From: Candidatus Poribacteria bacterium
GTDB taxonomy: Bacteria > Poribacteria > WGA-4E > WGA-3G
Assembly (NCBI GenBank): GCA_022827225.1
Contig: JAJDTJ010000043.1
Span: 1 to 51,101 of the forward strand
Reading direction: 5' to 3'
DNA: 51,101 nucleotides
Position 1 is the first letter of the stretch. Every line of letters begins with the position of its first letter. The notes below the pieces were generated by a model. It was not told the DNA's origin. It did not search any database and was given only the letters and a program-made list of their open reading frames with translations. Both the position numbers and the translations under genes were made by a program. Of this stretch, positions 17,748-25,810 are shown piece after piece.

Positions 17748-17945
17748 AGCACTATGGCGAACAAGACAATTAAGCTTGCTAAGGAAAATGTCAATTTCTT
17801 TGAAAGTTACATTTACGTATTCTCCTCCTCAGAAAACAAAAACACTAACTTTTCAGGAACACCGTTTTAGCGAGGTTCCTATGAAAACCAAGAACAGATT
17901 CAGGGATGAAATCTATTCTGAACTAACCTTTTTGTATGTACCTAT

Positions 17946-17974
17946 ATTATACCACATCGGTAATACGATGTCAA
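17946..17974 (-). promoter_or_regulatory. Consensus sigma70 promoter for the fusion gene leader
   Basis: On the minus strand TTGACA (17974-17969), 17 bases, TATAAT (17951-17946). Transcription would start near 17939, giving a leader of about 265 bases before the redoxin/cytochrome gene. Confidence 0.8.
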
Positions 17975-18430
17975 GTTTTTCTTGAAAAAATTTGTGTTTG
18001 GTGCGAATATCGGCAAAAACGGGTGTGATTTTGCGTCTCATCGCATCAACTTGCGTTAATTATACCTGTATTTGCAAGTTTTGTCAAATTAATTCTGAAA
18101 AAAGTTTTTCTCGGTGTCAGAACCCCTTAAATCGACCTCATCAGATAGACTCGATTTTAGTATGCGAGTTCTTCCTACCCTATTTAACATCATTAGTATA
18201 CAAAAGGTTACAAAAAAATGCAAGTTTTTTTAATAGTGCTCAGTACGGTTTTCTACGAAACCTTTCAGTTGTCAGTAGGCAGTTCCGCTTCGCTTTTGCA
18301 AGTGCGGTTTGAAATCCAACCTTAACTGCGTACTATTAACTGAATACTTCTATGATTTCTGGGATTTATAGGCTTGTCCATGATCGCGGGTGTGATATAT
18401 CAAATTGCTCGCTAATCGCTGATGGCTGAC
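17975..18430. other. AT-rich intergenic region without genes
   Basis: I find no credible gene here; short open frames lack ribosome sites and protein-like composition. The region holds the third copy of the CAGTAC...CTTTCAG repeat (18241-18268) and its right-end motif AACTGCGTACTATTAACTGA near 18323-18342. GCTAATCGCTGATGGCTGAC sits near 18410. Confidence 0.6.
18235..18348. repeat. Repeat element, third copy of the CAGTAC...CTTTCAG family
   Basis: Left module CAGTACGGTTTTCTACGAAA then CCTTTCAG at 18241-18268, differing from the 12473 copy at one position. The right end AACTGCGTACTATTAACTG matches the ends near 11631 and 12628. The internal sequence differs between copies, so the ends are conserved while the cores are not. 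Confidence 0.65.
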
Positions 18431-18436
18431 AACCAT

Positions 18437-18466
18437 TTGCTAAATTTAGGTGTGTTGTGTTATTAT
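18437..18466 (+). promoter_or_regulatory. Possible promoter of the UPF0182 gene
   Basis: TTGCTA at 18437-18442 and TATTAT at 18461-18466 with an 18-base spacer, 34 bases upstream of the start codon. The match is partial, and the -35 lies at the edge of a repeat. Confidence 0.4.
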
Positions 18467-18499
18467 ATTATAACGTAACAATCAGGAGGTCGAAGAATT

Positions 18500-21400
18500 A
18501 TGTCAGCGAACATCGCTATTGCGCAGCTGCTTTTTAGCGCGTTTATCGTTAGTGTTACCTTAGTTTGGGGTATCTTCCGATACCGGCGGGGTGATTATTA
18601 CCGCCGGAACCGTTTTGCGAAACTCCAGGCATATCTGCTCTGGATATTCGGTGGACTCGTCGGGGTGAGTATGTTTTATCCACTCTCATTCCTGTATACC
18701 GAACACCTCTGGTACGAGAACCTCGGTTACGAGGGTATCTTCTGGCGGATCCACCGGATTCGGTGGGGGTTCTTCCTATTCTGCTTCATCATTGCTGCAG
18801 GGTTCATGAACATCAACGCCGCGATTGCGAATGTTCTGTGTCCTGAATCAGGCGCCTTCCGACGCTGGACGCATACGCAGACCTTCTCGTTCCATCGGAC
18901 TGTCATCTGTATCACCATCGTCCTCGCGCTTCTGATGGCGATACCGATGCTCCTACTCGATGATACCGTCGTCCGGTACCTCAACCGCCCCGGTGCAGAG
19001 GTAGCAGTCGCTGAAGACGGACTGCACTTCGGGAAAGATCGGAACTTCTACCTCTTTAATTACCCGATGCACAAATGGATGAGCCTCTGGATACAAGTGC
19101 TGCTCTGGGTGACGTGCGCCGTTGTGGGGCTGCTTTATAATTTCTACTACCGTCGCGATGCGCACACGATGGCGCGCGTGAAGCGGCACATCGTTTTCCA
19201 CGGCACTGCACTCTGGCTTCTGCTGCTTATCGTTGCAGGCTGGCGGAGTTTTGCGAACCTTTGGGGTAAGGTTTATACCACACCGCGCACTGAGCAATTG
19301 GCGACTGTCCACGGGATGTTCTACACAGATTCGCAGCTCGCGGTTTCAACGAAAATCTATTGCGGTGTGCTCATCGGCATCGCTGTTGTTATCATGCTGA
19401 ACCTTTTCTGGCGGCGACGGTTGTTATGGTACGTAACAGCAGGCTTCTGGGGGCTCAGCTACGTGGTGCTGATCCATCTATACCCGCTCGGTGTCCACGT
19501 CCGTTTGCGTGTGGACCCACAACCGAAAGAGGAGCCGTACTTGGAGCAACACATCAAAGAGACACGCCGGGCATTTGAACTCGATAAGATCATCGTGAAA
19601 AAACAGAAAGAGGGGCTCGCGACCCTTGAAATGATAAAAGACAACAACGAGATTAAAAAGAATATCCAACTCTGGGACCGACGTGTGATGTGGGAAGCAC
19701 TCCGAGAGTTACAGATCGTCCGACACTATAATTTTCACCCCTACACGGATGTTGATAGATACAAGGTCGGTGACGAATATCGGCAGGTCCTCATCGCGGC
19801 GCGTGAGGTAGCCCCCCTTCCAATAATTGCTGACTGGTACCTTCTGAAAGTAAAATATTCCTACGGCTACGGTGTCTGTGTTGCCCCGGTGAACGCATTC
19901 GTTGAAGATGGATACCCGGACTTCTGGGTCGAGGGTACACCGGTTAAAAGCGTTTATAAAGAACTCAACGTCGATAAGAACCCAGAAATCTACTATGGCG
20001 AAATGACAACCGACTATGCAATCGTTAAAACGATCCCGTCACCAGGCAAGGAAACGGACGAAACAACCACAGAAGAACAACTCACAGAAGAAGAGACGGA
20101 CGAAACAACCACAGAAGAACAACTCACAGAAGAAGAGATGGACGAAACGACTACAGAAGAACAAACGACCCCGGAAACCACGAACAAAGTACCCGACCAT
20201 AAATATATAGGCAACGGTGGTGTACCGGTTGGCGGCTGGTTCCGACGGTTCTGTTTCGCCCTACGTTTCGACTTCTTCCGAATTCTCCTCTCAGAGCGAG
20301 TGGGCCCGGAGAGTCGGATCATGTTTCGCCGTAAGATCGGTACGCGCGTCGACAAACGGCTCGTCCGCGATCGCGTCTCTTATATCGCACCTTTCCTTAA
20401 CTATGACCCCGACCCGTATATCGTCATCAACGAGGGTAAACTCTATTGGATCATCGACTTCTACGTGACGAGCCGTTACTACCCAAACGCGCAGATGTAT
20501 GACGACGATACTGCACAGATCACGAGTGAATCTTACGATGAACCGGATTTCAAGGTTTTCAACTATATCCGCAACTCGGGGGTCGCTGTTGTTGATGCCT
20601 ACACGGGTGCGGTGAATTTCTACGCTGTCAAGGAAGGTGAAGAGGTGATAGCGACGTATCAGACAGCGTTCCCGAACCTGTTCAAATCGCTATCGGAGAT
20701 GCCGGAAGGTTTGCGTTCACATCTCCGTTACCCGGACTACCTGACGCGCATCCAAGCGAAACTCTACGGCGAATATCACCAAGACGCCTCGGACTTCTAC
20801 GACAGCAACGATACATGGACAATACCGAAAGAGGCGTACTACTCACTGGAAGCGGATCAAGAGATGATGCCGTACTACGCTATCCTCAGATTGCCGGGCG
20901 AAGAGAAAACGGAATTCGTCAACGTCGTCCCTTTCACACCGCCGGATAAGGAGAAGCGCCTGAAGGCGTGGATGATCGCACGTTGCGATGAACCCCACTA
21001 CGGCGAACGGATCGTCTACACCTTAGAAGCAGACGTACCCGGACCGACACAGGTTGAGGAAGACATTAATAAAGCGACCGGTGAGAAACAGGTCGGTTGG
21101 GAGAAGACAAGTGATGTGATTCGGGGGAATCTCTTGATTATCCCTGTAGAGGATGCCCTGTTTTATGTCGAACCGATCTATCTACAAGCGAAAAAACCGA
21201 CAGCGAAGAAGGGTGAAAAGGCATCGCTTGACGAGGGTACGGCGCGGCGTCCGAAGTTGGAGTTGGTTGTCGTGAAAGCGGGGTCGAAGGATGTCGGTAC
21301 AGCGAAGACGCTTGATGAGGCGTTGAATGTTATCTTCTTAGGGGCACCTGTAAGTGCGAATGGCGAAACGGCAAACGGTGAGAAACCGATGACGATAGAC

Positions 21401-21505
21401 GAACTTTTCCAGCAGTTCGAGCAGCTCGACGCGTCAACTGCTGCACAGAAACGGCAGCTCCTCGAACAAATCGCGAATATGCTGAAGGCGGAGGGGAATC
21501 GATAG
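18500..21505 (+). CDS. UPF0182-family large membrane protein
   Basis: The 1001-residue product has about seven N-terminal membrane segments (within residues 1-330) and a large C-terminal domain with UPF0182 hallmarks: EPYLEQHIKETRRAFELD, IQLWDRRVMWEALRELQIVR then HYNFHPYTDVDRY, REVAPLP, and GGWFRRFCFALRF after an acidic insert. The family is widespread and its function unknown. The insert holds a 14-residue repeat (TDETTTEEQLTEEE) in nearly three copies. Full length for the family, with AGGAGG before the ATG. Its stop codon directly abuts the stop of the convergent sulfotransferase gene. Confidence 0.92.
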   Translation: MSANIAIAQLLFSAFIVSVTLVWGIFRYRRGDYYRRNRFAKLQAYLLWIFGGLVGVSMFYPLSFLYTEHLWYENLGYEGIFWRIHRIRWGFFLFCFIIAAGFMNINAAIANVLCPESGAFRRWTHTQTFSFHRTVICITIVLALLMAIPMLLLDDTVVRYLNRPGAEVAVAEDGLHFGKDRNFYLFNYPMHKWMSLWIQVLLWVTCAVVGLLYNFYYRRDAHTMARVKRHIVFHGTALWLLLLIVAGWRSFANLWGKVYTTPRTEQLATVHGMFYTDSQLAVSTKIYCGVLIGIAVVIMLNLFWRRRLLWYVTAGFWGLSYVVLIHLYPLGVHVRLRVDPQPKEEPYLEQHIKETRRAFELDKIIVKKQKEGLATLEMIKDNNEIKKNIQLWDRRVMWEALRELQIVRHYNFHPYTDVDRYKVGDEYRQVLIAAREVAPLPIIADWYLLKVKYSYGYGVCVAPVNAFVEDGYPDFWVEGTPVKSVYKELNVDKNPEIYYGEMTTDYAIVKTIPSPGKETDETTTEEQLTEEETDETTTEEQLTEEEMDETTTEEQTTPETTNKVPDHKYIGNGGVPVGGWFRRFCFALRFDFFRILLSERVGPESRIMFRRKIGTRVDKRLVRDRVSYIAPFLNYDPDPYIVINEGKLYWIIDFYVTSRYYPNAQMYDDDTAQITSESYDEPDFKVFNYIRNSGVAVVDAYTGAVNFYAVKEGEEVIATYQTAFPNLFKSLSEMPEGLRSHLRYPDYLTRIQAKLYGEYHQDASDFYDSNDTWTIPKEAYYSLEADQEMMPYYAILRLPGEEKTEFVNVVPFTPPDKEKRLKAWMIARCDEPHYGERIVYTLEADVPGPTQVEEDINKATGEKQVGWEKTSDVIRGNLLIIPVEDALFYVEPIYLQAKKPTAKKGEKASLDEGTARRPKLELVVVKAGSKDVGTAKTLDEALNVIFLGAPVSANGETANGEKPMTIDELFQQFEQLDASTAAQKRQLLEQIANMLKAEGNR
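20054..20172 (+). repeat. 42-base in-frame tandem repeat inside the UPF0182 gene
   Basis: Two 42-base units (20054-20095, 20096-20137) differ by at most a base or two, and a third, partial and diverged unit follows. They encode the acidic TDETTTEEQLTEEE block. Copy number is likely to vary between strains by slippage without breaking the frame. Confidence 0.85.
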
Positions 21506-22243
21506 TTAACAGATCGCATCGGCGCGGAGGACTTTGTAATACTGCGAACATTCGGATAATACCTCTCTCAATTCCGATGGAAACGGCTCCGATTTCGGAC
21601 GATACGGCGCGAAACCGGTACTCCGATGCACATTCGTATACCAATACGGTGCCCAAACACCATCGGCAGCGTTACCACCCGTGTCCCAAGATAACATCGA
21701 ACCTTCAAACGCTAAACCGAGCTGTTGACAGAGCTGCGCCAAAACGCCACACGGGTCCTCTAAAAGCAACTGTGCATCAAGAATCGGTGGCGATTGACCC
21801 GCAGCACGGAGTGAGCGCAACAGATCGTGTTGCGTCTTCAATCCGGTATCCGCGAGCACCGGCGTACCGATGACCTTCGCAAGCGATGGGAGCATCTCAC
21901 GCGGATCGCGGATCAGAAAGACGTTGAGCGTCTGTTGTAGGAAGCTGAGGTCTATGTCAATGAGGTGGTGCGCCATCTGCTTCATGAACAGCACCGGTTT
22001 GGCGCACGGCGCGAGGATAACATCGCGAATCACGACCATCGCATCGGTTGACATGGATGCGAGGACTTCGGCGGTGCCGGGGTGTGTGCTATTTGCAGCA
22101 TCGGCGCCGTATTTTCTGTGGAGATAGTGTCCGTAGAGTGGTTCGTCAATGACCTGTGTATCGCTGCGTTGTGCAAAGGCGTACATCAGCGCAGTAGAAA
22201 CGTTTCGTGGTCCCGACCAGAGGCAAATCCGTTTTGTTTGCAC
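21506..22243 (-). CDS. P-loop sulfotransferase-like protein
   Basis: The 245-residue protein opens with ICLWSGPRNVSTALMYAFAQR, the 5'-phosphosulfate (PAPS-binding) loop of a sulfotransferase-like family, followed by IDEPLYGHYL. VFLIRDPREMLPSL in the middle fits the 3'-phosphate-binding region with its Arg and Ser. Some members of this group act on small molecules, but the substrate here is unknown. It starts with GTG, with AGGAAAA upstream. It converges with the UPF0182 gene with no intergenic base. Confidence 0.75.
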   Translation of the reverse strand: MQTKRICLWSGPRNVSTALMYAFAQRSDTQVIDEPLYGHYLHRKYGADAANSTHPGTAEVLASMSTDAMVVIRDVILAPCAKPVLFMKQMAHHLIDIDLSFLQQTLNVFLIRDPREMLPSLAKVIGTPVLADTGLKTQHDLLRSLRAAGQSPPILDAQLLLEDPCGVLAQLCQQLGLAFEGSMLSWDTGGNAADGVWAPYWYTNVHRSTGFAPYRPKSEPFPSELREVLSECSQYYKVLRADAIC

Positions 22244-22278
22244 GTGTTTTTGGTTTTCCTTATATATTAAGGTATATA

Positions 22279-22381
22279 GTGGCTATTCGCTGTTAGCCGT
22301 CAGTAGTCAGCAAAGAGAGGTTAGTTTAATCAAAAACTTCTTACTGATGAAGGTTTCCGATAGTCAAAAGCCGACAGCCAC
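22279..22381. repeat. Heptamer repeat cluster between lgt and the sulfotransferase gene
   Basis: Contains GCTGTTAGCCGTCAGTAGTCAG, GGTTTCCGATAG and CCGACAGCC, the same vocabulary as the clusters at 24.0, 24.6, 25.6, 26.8 and 29.9 kb. It ends directly at the lgt stop codon. Confidence 0.6.
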
Positions 22382-23212
22382 TTACCGCCGTCTGCGGCGT
22401 TTGCGGGGTGGTGCCGACGTTTCTGATGTTTCCGACACGGCATCGTTTTTAACGGCTGGTCCCGACGCTAATGCGACCGGCGGACGTGAACGCGCCCAGA
22501 GGACGATACCGATACCGACAACAAACGCTACAATACTAAAAATCTGTGCCGCTGTCATCCAACCGAATACCCGCGGTGTGATACGCCAGAACTCCGCTAT
22601 AAAACGCTCAACACCTAATAAAATCAGACTCGCGCCGAACAATAACCCTTGAAACGACTCCCACTTCAGACGCTGCGACCAGAGGAGACCGAAAAATGTG
22701 AACGACATCAGCGTCTCATAGATCGGGGTCGGATGCACCGGAACGTCCGTCGGGACCGTGCCGTTCGGGAACGCCATTGCCCAGGGTAGGTCCGAGGGTG
22801 GACCGTAATCGCCATCGCCTGCTAAGAGACAACCGATCCGCCCGATCCCGTATCCGAGGAGTACCACTGGACAGACAATATCAATCGTTGCGAGCGTCGG
22901 GTTCGGTGATCGGACGACGACGAAGATCACGCCGAGACAGCCGCCGATGAAACCGCCGTACCAGACCAACCCGCTGGTTGAGAAGAGTTCCGCAAACGTG
23001 ATTTGGCCGTCTAAGAGTGCCGCATAAATTTTCGCGCCGACAATACCGCCGACAGCCGCTGCCACGACGATAGTCGCAGCGATGTCCGACACAAACCCGC
23101 GCCGTTTCAAATCGTGTTGTATGACAAATACAGACGTAATAAACGCCGTCGCTAACATCAGTCCGTAACTATGGATACCCACCGGACCGAAATCGACAAT
23201 CGTCGGATACAT
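22382..23212 (-). CDS. lgt: Prolipoprotein diacylglyceryl transferase
   Basis: The 276-residue protein has about seven membrane segments and the Lgt signatures: HSYGLM near residue 14, LVWYGGFIGG, and GRIGCLLAGDGDYG, the diacylglyceryl transferase motif with the essential Arg/Asn-type pocket, then HPTPIYE. It transfers diacylglycerol from phosphatidylglycerol to the lipobox cysteine of prelipoproteins, including the several in this window. The C-terminal tail is unusually basic (ending RKRRRRR). GAGGAG lies before the ATG. It may be transcribed with the liv genes, 115 bases upstream. Confidence 0.94.
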   Translation of the reverse strand: MYPTIVDFGPVGIHSYGLMLATAFITSVFVIQHDLKRRGFVSDIAATIVVAAAVGGIVGAKIYAALLDGQITFAELFSTSGLVWYGGFIGGCLGVIFVVVRSPNPTLATIDIVCPVVLLGYGIGRIGCLLAGDGDYGPPSDLPWAMAFPNGTVPTDVPVHPTPIYETLMSFTFFGLLWSQRLKWESFQGLLFGASLILLGVERFIAEFWRITPRVFGWMTAAQIFSIVAFVVGIGIVLWARSRPPVALASGPAVKNDAVSETSETSAPPRKRRRRR

Positions 23213-23326
23213 CGCTATTTCTTCTCCTCAATTATGGGTTCACAATTCGCTGCTGCTTCAGTGTTTCTACTACCTGCAAATGATAGTTTTCAAAGTATGT
23301 GTCCCATTAAATTGTTTAAAACTGAA

Positions 23327-24031
23327 TTATTCTCCAAGATACGCCTGTCGGACGCGTTCATCGGCTAACAGTTCGGCAGAGGTACCTTCAATTGTTATCT
23401 CACCTGTTTCCATGACGTAGCCGCGGTCGGTTACTTGCAGGGCAATCTGTGCGTTCTGTTCGACGAGTAGTACTGTCGTGCCGTCGGTATTGATCTGTTC
23501 GATGATCTCAAAGATCTGTTTAACGATGAGGGGTGCAAGTCCTAAGGAGGGTTCATCAAGCAGAAGAAGTCTCGGATGGGACATCAGGGCACGTCCGATC
23601 GCCAACATCTGTTGTTCACCACCGCTGAGACTGCCGCCGCGTTGCTTCTGACGTTCCTGGAGGACGGGAAAGAACTGGAAAATCTTGTCGAGGTCCTCGA
23701 TGATACCGAGCTTATCATTTCGTTTATAGGCACCGAGTTCGAGGTTCTCAAGGACGGTCATATCTGGGAAGATGAGCCGTCCTTCCGGTACCTGTGAGAT
23801 GCCGAGTGCGACGCGGTCTTCTGCTGAGGTCTCGGTTATATCTTGCCCTTCAAAATGGATACTGCCTTCAATAGGTGTATGGATACCGGAGACGGTCATG
23901 AGTGTCGTCGATTTTCCGGCACCGTTCGCTCCAATCAAGCAGATCATCTCACCAGCATTAACAGTCAGCGAAATCCCTCGCACAGCTCGGATATTGCCGT
24001 AATAGGTATGAATCTCTCTAAGTTCAAGCAT
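23327..24031 (-). CDS. livF: Branched-chain amino acid-type ABC transporter ATPase LivF
   Basis: The 234-residue ATPase has Walker A GANGAGKST near residue 34, the ABC signature LSGGEQQM, and Walker B LLLLDEPSLGLAP, with the RTYYGNI-like N-end and C-terminal GYVMETGEI typical of LivF. It normally pairs with LivG and the LivH/LivM permeases to import branched-chain amino acids, amides or urea. No permease or binding protein is next to it here. The ATG at 24031 lacks a clear ribosome site, because a repeat cluster occupies the upstream sequence. Confidence 0.92.
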   Translation of the reverse strand: MLELREIHTYYGNIRAVRGISLTVNAGEMICLIGANGAGKSTTLMTVSGIHTPIEGSIHFEGQDITETSAEDRVALGISQVPEGRLIFPDMTVLENLELGAYKRNDKLGIIEDLDKIFQFFPVLQERQKQRGGSLSGGEQQMLAIGRALMSHPRLLLLDEPSLGLAPLIVKQIFEIIEQINTDGTTVLLVEQNAQIALQVTDRGYVMETGEITIEGTSAELLADERVRQAYLGE

Positions 24032-24036
24032 AATAA

Positions 24037-24147
24037 TTAGCCATTGGCTGTCGGCTGTTAGCCGTCAGCAGTTAGTTGTGAGACGAAAGCCATCTTGCCG
24101 AAAACCATTCCTGCTGATGGTTTCCGATGGTTTCCCTCAGCCATCAG
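24037..24147. repeat. Heptamer repeat cluster, left flank of the four-helix-bundle gene
   Basis: Contains GGCTGTCGGCTGTTAGCCGT, CAGCAGTTAG, GCTGATGGTTTCCGATGG and CAGCCATCAG. The last three codons and stop of the four-helix-bundle gene are written in this repeat sequence. Confidence 0.65.
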
Positions 24148-24496
24148 ATTTAATAGTTCTTAGTAAGACACTTAGCATCTTCTTGAGGCTAACGATTGTA
24201 TCAACTAACTCAACGTACTGATCATCCTCAAGGTATTTCAGATCGTGAGCAAGAAGGGTGAGATACTCCGTTTCGCTTGCGGAACCTAATGCTATCTGAA
24301 GAAAACGAGCAAAATCCCGAGAACTATCTCTTCCACAACCTTCAGCGATATTTGTAGGTATTGAAGCGGATGCCCGACGGATTTGACTTGTGAGTCCATA
24401 TATTTCTCTACTTGGAAATTGGGATGTTAACTCGTATATCCGCAAAGTTAAATCGTGAGATCTGCTCCACACTTTTAATTTCTTGAAATCTCGCAT
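24137..24496 (-). CDS. Four-helix-bundle protein (23S rRNA intervening-sequence / S23 family)
   Basis: The 119-residue protein matches the S23/bAvd four-helix-bundle family (TIGR02436-like): MRDFKKLKVWSRSHDLTLRI at the start, YGLTSQIRRASASIPTNIAEG in the centre, then ARFLQIALGSASETEYLTLL. Relatives occur in 23S rRNA intervening sequences and as Avd in diversity-generating retroelements, where they bind nucleic acid. The start at 24496 has AGGAG 6 bases upstream; the frame opens further out at 24541. It lies between livG and livF and is bordered on both sides by heptamer repeats, so it looks like an insertion. Confidence 0.85.
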   Translation of the reverse strand: MRDFKKLKVWSRSHDLTLRIYELTSQFPSREIYGLTSQIRRASASIPTNIAEGCGRDSSRDFARFLQIALGSASETEYLTLLAHDLKYLEDDQYVELVDTIVSLKKMLSVLLRTIKSDG

Positions 24497-24514
24497 ACTC
24501 TCTCCTAAACGATG

Positions 24515-24722
24515 GACGACTCTCGGCTTACAGACAACCAACAGCTGACAGCAATAAGAGGTTTTGATTATATGGCTTTCGGCTGACGGCTGACGGAAAC
24601 CATCAGTAAAGAGGTATCCGATTTAATAAACATTCTCTTTACTGACGGCTGACGGCTGACGGAAACCGACAGCTAACTCGATCTTCGCTGACCGCTGACA
24701 GCCGACGGCTGACGGCTAATCA
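24515..24722. repeat. Heptamer repeat cluster, right flank of the four-helix-bundle gene
   Basis: Contains several runs of GGCTGACGGCTGACGG (period 7), each followed by AAACC, a nearly exact inner copy of GGAAACCATCAGTAAAGAGG, and GCTGACAGCCGACGGCTGAC. It reaches the livG stop codon. Confidence 0.75.
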
Positions 24723-25502
24723 CTACTCATCCGCCACCCCGAGATAGGCTTCAATGACGCGTTCGTCGTTCTGTACGTCCGCGGGTTCACCCTCACTAAT
24801 TTTCTCGCCGTGGTCTAAAACCGTTACCCAATCCGAGATTTGCATGACGAGTTTGACATCATGTTCAATGAGGAGGATGGTGATGCCTTGATCGCGTATC
24901 GCATAGATGAGATCGATGAGTTCTTGTGTCTCTTGTGGGTTCATTCCGGCGGCGGGTTCATCAAGGAGCAAAAGTTTCGGTTCAGTCGCCAACGCCCGTG
25001 CAATCTCGACGCGTCGCTGGTCGCCGTAGGAGAGGTTGCCGGCTGTCTGATCGCTGAGGTCATCTAACCCGACGAATGTCAACATATCGTGAGCACGTTC
25101 GGTAATGGCGAACTCCTCTGATTTCTGACGCTGCGTACGGAAGACCGCGCCGATGAACGTACTCTTCGTTCGAGGATGTCTCCCGATTTTGACATTATCA
25201 AGGACTGTGAGATCCGAGAAGAGTCGTATATTTTGGAAGGTCCTACCGATACCGAGCGCTGTAACTTCGTCCGGACGGAGTCCAGAGATCGGTTTCCCCA
25301 AGAATTCAACAGTTCCGAACGTTGGTTTATCAAGTCCTGTAACACAATTAAAAAGTGTCGTTTTACCGGCACCGTTGGGACCAATTAGGCTGAAGATTTG
25401 TCCCGGATGTACCGCCATCGTCACTTCCGACAAGGCGATGACACCGCCATAATGCCGGCTCAGCACATTCGTTGCAAGCAGTCGTACGGACGTATGTTCC
25501 AT
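24723..25502 (-). CDS. livG: Branched-chain amino acid-type ABC transporter ATPase LivG
   Basis: The 259-residue ATPase has Walker A GPNGAGKTT near residue 42, Q-loop GRTFQNIRLF, signature LSYGDQRRVEIARAL, Walker B LLLLDEPAAGMNP, and the LivG-type C-terminus (ILLIEHDVKLVM, then DHGEKISEG). It partners LivF in high-affinity branched-chain amino acid uptake. AAGGAG precedes the ATG, and a promoter lies at 25534-25563. The livG to livF order is normal, but the four-helix-bundle gene and about 300 bases of repeats separate them. Confidence 0.93.
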   Translation of the reverse strand: MEHTSVRLLATNVLSRHYGGVIALSEVTMAVHPGQIFSLIGPNGAGKTTLFNCVTGLDKPTFGTVEFLGKPISGLRPDEVTALGIGRTFQNIRLFSDLTVLDNVKIGRHPRTKSTFIGAVFRTQRQKSEEFAITERAHDMLTFVGLDDLSDQTAGNLSYGDQRRVEIARALATEPKLLLLDEPAAGMNPQETQELIDLIYAIRDQGITILLIEHDVKLVMQISDWVTVLDHGEKISEGEPADVQNDERVIEAYLGVADE

Positions 25503-25533
25503 TTTCGTCTCCTTATCAAGGTCTCTGCTTTTA

Positions 25534-25563
25534 AGTATACTTTAATCAAAAGGTGTAAGTCAA
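25534..25563 (-). promoter_or_regulatory. Sigma70-type promoter of livG
   Basis: On the minus strand TTGACT (25563-25558), 18 bases, TATACT (25539-25534), about 32 bases upstream of the livG start codon. Confidence 0.65.
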
Positions 25564-25576
25564 TTGGTTTTTTTAC

Positions 25577-25690
25577 TGGTCATCAGTACGCAGTTAACAG
25601 TTGTCAGCAAGACGGCAAACAGCTGACGGCTGTCAGCACTCAGCAAGATGGCTAACGATTGACCGCCGATGACTGATGACTGACAGTCAC
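25577..25690. repeat. Heptamer repeat cluster between livG and dprA
   Basis: Reads CAGTTAA-CAGTTGT-CAGCAAG and then ACAGCTGACGGCTGTCAG, with CCGATGACTGATGACTGACAG at the end. This tract joins the AT-rich CAGTTAA form and the GC-rich CTGACGG form in one phase of 7. Confidence 0.7.
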
Positions 25691-25719
25691 TTGACATCTG
25701 CCGCTATTTGTGCTATACT
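25691..25719 (+). promoter_or_regulatory. Consensus promoter of dprA
   Basis: TTGACA at 25691-25696, 17 bases, TATACT at 25714-25719. The -35 adjoins the last repeat unit. The leader would be about 85 bases. Confidence 0.8.
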
Positions 25720-25810
25720 TTAATTAAGTTTCTATAGATATTCCACTCTTATAAGTTGACACCTGAAAGTTCTTTTGAGAGAAAAAATCGTACTGAGAAA
25801 TAAAATAACT

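Noticed and set aside
17688..18312. Small plus-strand open frames in the AT-rich gap
   Set aside because: They lack ribosome sites, have arbitrary composition, and overlap a minus-strand promoter, leader and attenuator.
24541..24720. Possible CRISPR array (short tandem repeats)
   Set aside because: The units are 7 bases and directly adjacent, with no spacers of constant length, and no cas genes are nearby.
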